From positions 89,863,046 through 89,927,045 of the forward strand of contig CM054182.1 of NCBI GenBank assembly GCA_028829895.1: a stretch of DNA of 64,000 nucleotides, in the 5' to 3' direction. Shown here in pieces: positions 61,647 to 64,000 of the stretch. Source of the stretch: Sinotaia quadrata. Its lineage: Eukaryota; Mollusca; Gastropoda; Architaenioglossa; Viviparidae. The position numbers and the translations under genes were made by a program. Below the pieces are notes generated by a model. That model was not told the origin of the DNA, made no database searches, and worked only from the letters and a program-made list of their open reading frames with translations. Position 1 is the stretch's first letter. Each line of letters opens with the position of its first letter.

Positions 61647-63363
61647 GTGTATATGATTTGTGTGTGTGCATATGTGTGTATGTGTTAAATATGCTGACAG
61701 GAATGTAGTGTTTTTCGTCAGTGCTCAGGGTTAGAAATGTATCTATATAAACTGTTCTTACAAACATGAATGCAGTGTTTATAAACAGTTCTGGAAGCTA
61801 TGAATGTATGTTTATATACAGTTCCGACAGATAGGAAGGAAATGTTTATAAATAGTTTTAACAGATAGGAATAGGAATGCTGTGTTTATAAATAGTTTTA
61901 ACAGATAGGAATGCTGTGTTTATAAATAGTTTTAACAGATAGGAATGCTGTGTTTATAAATAGTTTTAACAGATAGGAATGCTGTGTTTATAAATAGTTT
62001 TAACAGATAGGAATGCTGTGTTTATAAACAGTTCTGGCAAATAGTACTGTAGTGTTTACAAACAGCGCTAGCAGAGAGGAATGCAGCGTTTATAAACAAA
62101 TCTGGCAATTAGGAACGAAGAGTTTATAAATAGTTCTGATAGTTAAGTGTGTTGTGCTTCTGGTTTAGCGTTGAAAACAATGCACTGTTGTAGTTTCTTG
62201 CTAAAAATTAGGTTTATTGTGTTTATAACAATGCTTAACGATTTGTAATATTGGTTTTATGATCATGCTAACAATGAGGTTAGTTATACTTTTAATCACA
62301 ACTATCGATTAAATATGATGTGTTTATGATCATGGCTAAGAAATAAGTTTAATGTTCTATGATTGTCACGTGTTCGGTTATATTTAACGACCCTGTCGCT
62401 ATACCAGACTCCCAAGTATCAATATTAGATTATCGTTTCATTTCTAATACTAGCGACAGCCGGACGGCATGACCTATCTTTCCGCTAATATGCCAAAGAT
62501 TCGGGCTATTACTCAAATGACATAGCGACAGATAAATCAGCTGACCTGCCCAAGCTGGTAACGGTATTTCTCCGTTTTTATTAGTTATAATTACAACATA
62601 CCTGTGGTGCTAGCAGTTGCCCCCATCCGCATGGCAATTCCCCTTTACCCCTCCGCATCCTTCACCCTTTCGAGTGACCTACAATTTTAATAGGTCGTAA
62701 ACACCTATTGCACCACAGGTACGCAATCTAGCTAACGGTGTCGTACTTATCGTAAAACAATAAAAACTATTAATTAGTTAAACTAAGCATAATTTGCATA
62801 GATCTCATCTGATAATGATCATGGCTATCTATTAAGTAAGTTGTGCTTATGATCAAGGCTATCTATTAAGTATTCTGTTTTTATGTTCATGGCTATCTAT
62901 TAAGTGTGTTGTGTTTATGTTCATGGCTATCTATTAAGTATATTGTGTTTATGTTCATGGCTATCTATTAAGCATACTGTGCTTGTGATCATGGCTATCT
63001 ATTAAGTATATTGTGTTTATGATCATGGCTCTTTATTAAGTATGTTGTGTTTATGTTCATGGCTATCTATTAAGTATATTGTGTTTATGATCATAAGAGA
63101 ATCAATAAGTATGTTGATATGATGTTGAAATCATTCCAGATATCTACGCATGATAATGACTGACATCTACGTCCTTTGTTAAGATAAGAGTACTCTTATG
63201 ATTGACGGTGAGTTACGATTAGTAGTTGGGCTAGAACAGGCTGGACTATTTTACCAATACTGTTGAATATTTGACAATTAGTGATGTACAGGTGGTGTGC
63301 GGAGTGCAGGCCAGCACGGAATCAAAGGAAATTCTAAGTGACCCATATTTCCTGGGATTTAAG
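49503..63363 (+). CDS. Secreted D8C-domain protein, VWDE-like N-terminus (multi-exon gene, 3' end beyond window)
   Basis: The predicted product is an extracellular protein. It starts with a 19-residue signal peptide, followed by a complete D8C domain (about residues 20-152; ten cysteines, with DPC near its start, GWYRF in the middle and CGTHAPVWL in the second half), two short Cys-pair motifs of the form CPxG..C (about 155-195), and an Ig-like or VWDE-type beta domain (about 195 onwards). D8C is the uromodulin/GP2/OIT3 domain and also stands at the start of many invertebrate VWDE-like proteins, where the D8C, Cys-motif and beta-domain order is the same. Exons 1 to 6 are joined by GT-AG introns with compatible phases (1, 0, 1, 1, 1). 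Exon 7 fits the domain by content but not by phase. Only the N-terminal third or less is here; von Willebrand D and EGF modules would be expected downstream if it is VWDE-like. The family assignment rests on motif recognition, not on a search. Confidence 0.8.
49561..51590 (+). other. D8C gene intron 1
   Basis: AT-rich. It contains an inverted copy of the 39.4-kb repeat at 50560-50990 and a 70-bp partial tandem duplication near 50990-51110 (tgtgagctatttatagttta occurs at 50996 and 51066). It ends in a polypyrimidine tract and ttctttacag. Confidence 0.75.
50560..50990 (-). repeat. Dispersed repeat family, copy 2 (partner at 39430-39870)
   Basis: Inverted relative to copy 1. The minus-strand frame 50855-50577 reads across it and includes NSGTPPARGRNRRKS, but the corresponding frame in copy 1 is interrupted. 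It is inserted in intron 1 of the D8C gene. Confidence 0.8.
51591..51757 (+). CDS. D8C gene exon 2: first half of D8C domain
   Basis: The acceptor ttctttacag precedes it. Joined in phase 1, it encodes 56 residues beginning DPCETRHHS and containing PYLCDVYMETGWYRFLVNGT and PTSCVQ. DPC, CD and GWYRF are the D8C hallmarks, and NGT is a possible N-glycosylation site. The donor CAG-GTAAAT leaves phase 0. Confidence 0.93.
51885..52725. repeat. 40-bp minisatellite in intron 2, about 20 copies
   Basis: The unit ctaattatttaaaaatatct, caccatcttgagtatgctcc; the upstream half has aactatctaaaaatatcac and cttacgtatgttctct variants. Confidence 0.94.
52835..53110. repeat. 38-bp minisatellite, about 6 copies
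   Basis: The unit tactgttcttttactcagtg followed by ttctcatagtaattacgt. Confidence 0.92.
53295..53855. repeat. 24-bp minisatellite, about 23 copies
   Basis: The unit agaactatcttgtagtgtat followed by gaat, alternating with agtact variants. A C-run precedes it near 53157. Confidence 0.97.
54420..55195. repeat. 26-bp minisatellite, about 29 copies
   Basis: The unit gtactagctataatgtgaag followed by ccagta. Larger blocks of several units recur (for example around 54600 and 54900), indicating higher-order duplication. Confidence 0.97.
55559..55786 (-). CDS. Candidate small ORF with three heptad-like 16-residue repeats
   Basis: The 48-bp minisatellite at 55600-55760 encodes, on the minus strand, three copies of KLDDLEKLEALTLRLQ within a 75-residue frame starting MSFVRSQEPK and ending VLYFIRHQ. 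The repeat is strongly amphipathic and coiled-coil-like. The frame lies antisense in intron 2 of the D8C gene. Expression is unproven, and the 48-bp period alone would keep a frame open. Confidence 0.3.
   Translation of the reverse strand: MSFVRSQEPKLDDLEKLEALTLRLQKLDDLEKLEALTLRLQKLDDLEKLEALTLRLQKNYGSTNDGEVLYFIRHQ
55600..55762. repeat. 48-bp minisatellite, 3.3 copies
   Basis: The unit gagtttctgtaatctcagag followed by ttaacgcttccagtttttct and aaatcatc. Copies are nearly identical. Confidence 0.97.
56196..56424 (+). CDS. D8C gene exon 3: second half of D8C domain
   Basis: Starts after ttcag at phase 0 with PLRCGTHAPVWLD, exactly where D8C proteins continue after TSCV. It goes on with RACASWTSQGGKVNCC, NCGDFYVYRL, ACSIAFCAE, giving seven more cysteines. 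The end at GAAA-GTAATG leaves phase 1, which fits exon 4. The exon is CpG-richer than the introns. Confidence 0.93.
56520..56818. repeat. 44/54-bp minisatellite, about 6 copies
   Basis: The unit gagacaaagacacaaggtat followed by atgtcaaagttca and either gtaataatacacaaaa or ttgataaataatacacaaaaa. Confidence 0.95.
57142..57218. repeat. 12-bp minisatellite
   Basis: The unit gatagagacact is repeated about six times, with gagagagacact variants at the start. Confidence 0.95.
57285..57862. repeat. 30-bp minisatellite, about 14 copies, with 47-bp flanking units
   Basis: The unit gttgatgacaataagacgta followed by aactgggcat. Before 57470 longer units (ggtaacac-aagac-taaa-tgggcaggtt) appear. Since 30 is ten codons, frames of over 130 residues are open on both strands; I treat these as by-products. 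Confidence 0.96.
58290..58480. repeat. About 60-bp tandem repeat in intron 3, 3 copies
   Basis: gactcttacaaaatccttgg, aattaattaagttg, ttattgtcat-ttgtactt recur three times. The third copy runs up to the acceptor of exon 4, so the repeat supplies part of the splice-site region. Confidence 0.9.
58499..58558 (+). CDS. D8C gene exon 4: first Cys-pair motif
   Basis: Starting after attaag (AG at 58497-58498) at phase 1, it encodes RKKVVCPEGLVFDTTTKECA and ends at GCAG-GTAAGA, phase 1. A tactaatgac branch-point-like motif lies about 30 bases upstream, but the polypyrimidine tract is poor. The phase match with exons 3 and 5 supports this acceptor over the nearer one at 58506. Confidence 0.82.
59203..59271 (+). 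CDS. D8C gene exon 5: second Cys-pair motif
   Basis: Acceptor gtactttcag; phase 1 in and out. It encodes EVISVSRTCPKGEHYATALE followed by KCV and ends at GTTG-GTGAGT. The CPxG-x8-9-C pattern repeats that of exon 4. Confidence 0.85.
59272..61034 (+). other. D8C gene intron 5
   Basis: AT-rich with a C-run near 59440 and a 54-62-bp repeat at about 60430-60560 (gccatgtttgaactgtgtca, agcgcctaatcctgagg). No other feature recognised. Confidence 0.6.
61035..61310 (+). CDS. D8C gene exon 6: Ig/VWDE-type beta domain, first part
   Basis: The acceptor tttggcag precedes it. In phase 1 it encodes DVVADKPLISTSVDDEGSAY, then VTCILKRL and GFAVTWYAVSGD, resembling the Cys and Trp strands of an Ig-like fold. 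It ends near SNMPTITG. The start is well supported. The end at 61310 (TTTG-GTATTT) is only the first available donor, and its phase does not match exon 7. Confidence 0.75.
61478..61690. repeat. (CA)n and (GT)n microsatellites
   Basis: A CA run at about 61483-61507 and GT-rich DNA at about 61588-61690. Confidence 0.95.
61770..62130. repeat. 34-bp minisatellite, about 10 copies
   Basis: The unit gtttataaatagttttaaca followed by gataggaatgctgt; outer copies are diverged (cagttctggca, cagttccgaca). Confidence 0.94.
62355..62800 (-). repeat. Internally deleted, inverted copy of the 44.6-kb repeat
   Basis: Matches both ends of 44572-46055 in reverse orientation and lacks the middle kilobase (see that entry). 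It lies between exons 6 and 7 of the D8C gene. Confidence 0.82.
62810..63110. repeat. 34-bp minisatellite, about 9 copies
   Basis: The unit tttatgttcatggctatcta followed by ttaagtatattgtg. Unrelated in sequence to the neighbouring 34-bp array. Confidence 0.96.
63292..63363 (+). CDS. D8C gene exon 7: beta-domain continuation
   Basis: Acceptor gatgtacag. Read in phase 0 it encodes VVCGVQASTESKEILSDPYF followed by LGFK, with the second Cys of the Ig-like fold and a sequence like the end of the VWDE beta domain (C-x-V-x-A .. P .. F-x-G). The donor AAG-GTAAAT also gives phase 0. The other frames meet stops. Confidence 0.72.
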
Positions 63364-64000
63364 GTAAATATACTAATGAATACGATTTAGTAAAAGAAAG
63401 ACAGAAGAAAAAGAAACAACAAAAAAACAGCTAAATAGCAATCCATTCAACCACACACATGCAGTACAGTGTTCCGTAACAATCATAAAATTAATTTACA
63501 ATAGTGAACGTTGTGTACTCTGTCCATAATGGTTTCGGACTTCTACAGGACTGATTTGAGTTCAGGGAGGAATAATTATTTATGCTTCCAAATTATTATG
63601 CCGAATTTGTCTCTCTGCGCTCACTCGCGAAGTCGTCATTAAAGAATATAATAAGAAACAGTTGGAAGTAAATACATTTTTTTTAAAATGACACAAATGA
63701 AATACAAAATACCTCCTTACTTAATTATTTTGAAAATAAATGAAAAATAAAAGCAGTTAGAAAGCACAATCAATAGTCTAGGAAACCATTGTCTGATCTA
63801 TATATTGATACAAAGTGCATTACATGTACTTTCAGTTCTGGATGCAACTCAAGTTGAAATAAATAAATTATAAAAAAATAGAAGGACAGACAGACAGACA
63901 GACAGACAGATAGATAGATCATCATTCATTTCCTACTAACGCTCTAAAGACATGTTGGTGAATGATTATGATCTAGATATCTAAATTTTCTCTAAACATT
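63364..64000 (+). other. D8C gene intron 7 (runs off the window)
   Basis: AT-rich with a (GACA)/(GATA) tetranucleotide run at about 63885-63920. No further exon seen. Confidence 0.6.

Overview
The window is animal nuclear DNA: AT-rich, non-operonic, crowded with micro- and minisatellites, with split genes using GT-AG introns and a non-LTR retrotransposon cluster. The best gene is a secreted D8C (uromodulin/GP2-type) protein whose architecture resembles the N-terminus of VWDE-like proteins. Genes of that kind are numerous in molluscs, so a mollusc or another lophotrochozoan is my best guess. Nothing in the sequence fixes the species.

Layout. 1-1900: AT-rich DNA, a CA microsatellite and an 82-bp minisatellite. 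1927-7920, minus strand: a tail-to-head cluster of RLE-bearing LINE copies (R2/R4/Dong-like), each directly behind the TAA-rich tail of the one before. All are truncated or frameshifted. The cluster appears to split a 40-bp minisatellite present on both sides. 8340-33850: mostly intergenic, dominated by unrelated minisatellites, with two plus-strand internally deleted LINE derivatives (13392-13592 and 30770-31505), a 163-bp hAT-like MITE with a perfect 8-bp target duplication (23637-23799) and a few weak coding-exon candidates. 34080-48030: diverged dispersed repeats, including an apparent 0.9-kb duplicated segment and copies of three unnamed families, plus more minisatellites.

49200-64000, plus strand: promoter-like motifs, then the D8C gene. 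A signal-peptide exon (49503-49560) is followed by exons at 51591-51757, 56196-56424, 58499-58558, 59203-59271, 61035-about 61310 and 63292-63363, and the gene runs off the window. The first six exons join in one reading frame. Exons 2 and 3 together rebuild a whole D8C domain. The junction between exons 6 and 7 does not keep frame with GT-AG sites. The introns hold many minisatellites and an inverted copy of a repeat from 44.6 kb.

Apart from this gene and the LINE remnants, almost all long reading frames in the window come from in-phase tandem repeats. I saw no CRISPR array, prokaryotic system, rRNA or convincing tRNA. No wholly new system is evident. The items most worth following are the self-targeting LINE cluster with its conserved 3' hairpin, the internally deleted derivatives, the D8C gene and the density of minisatellites.
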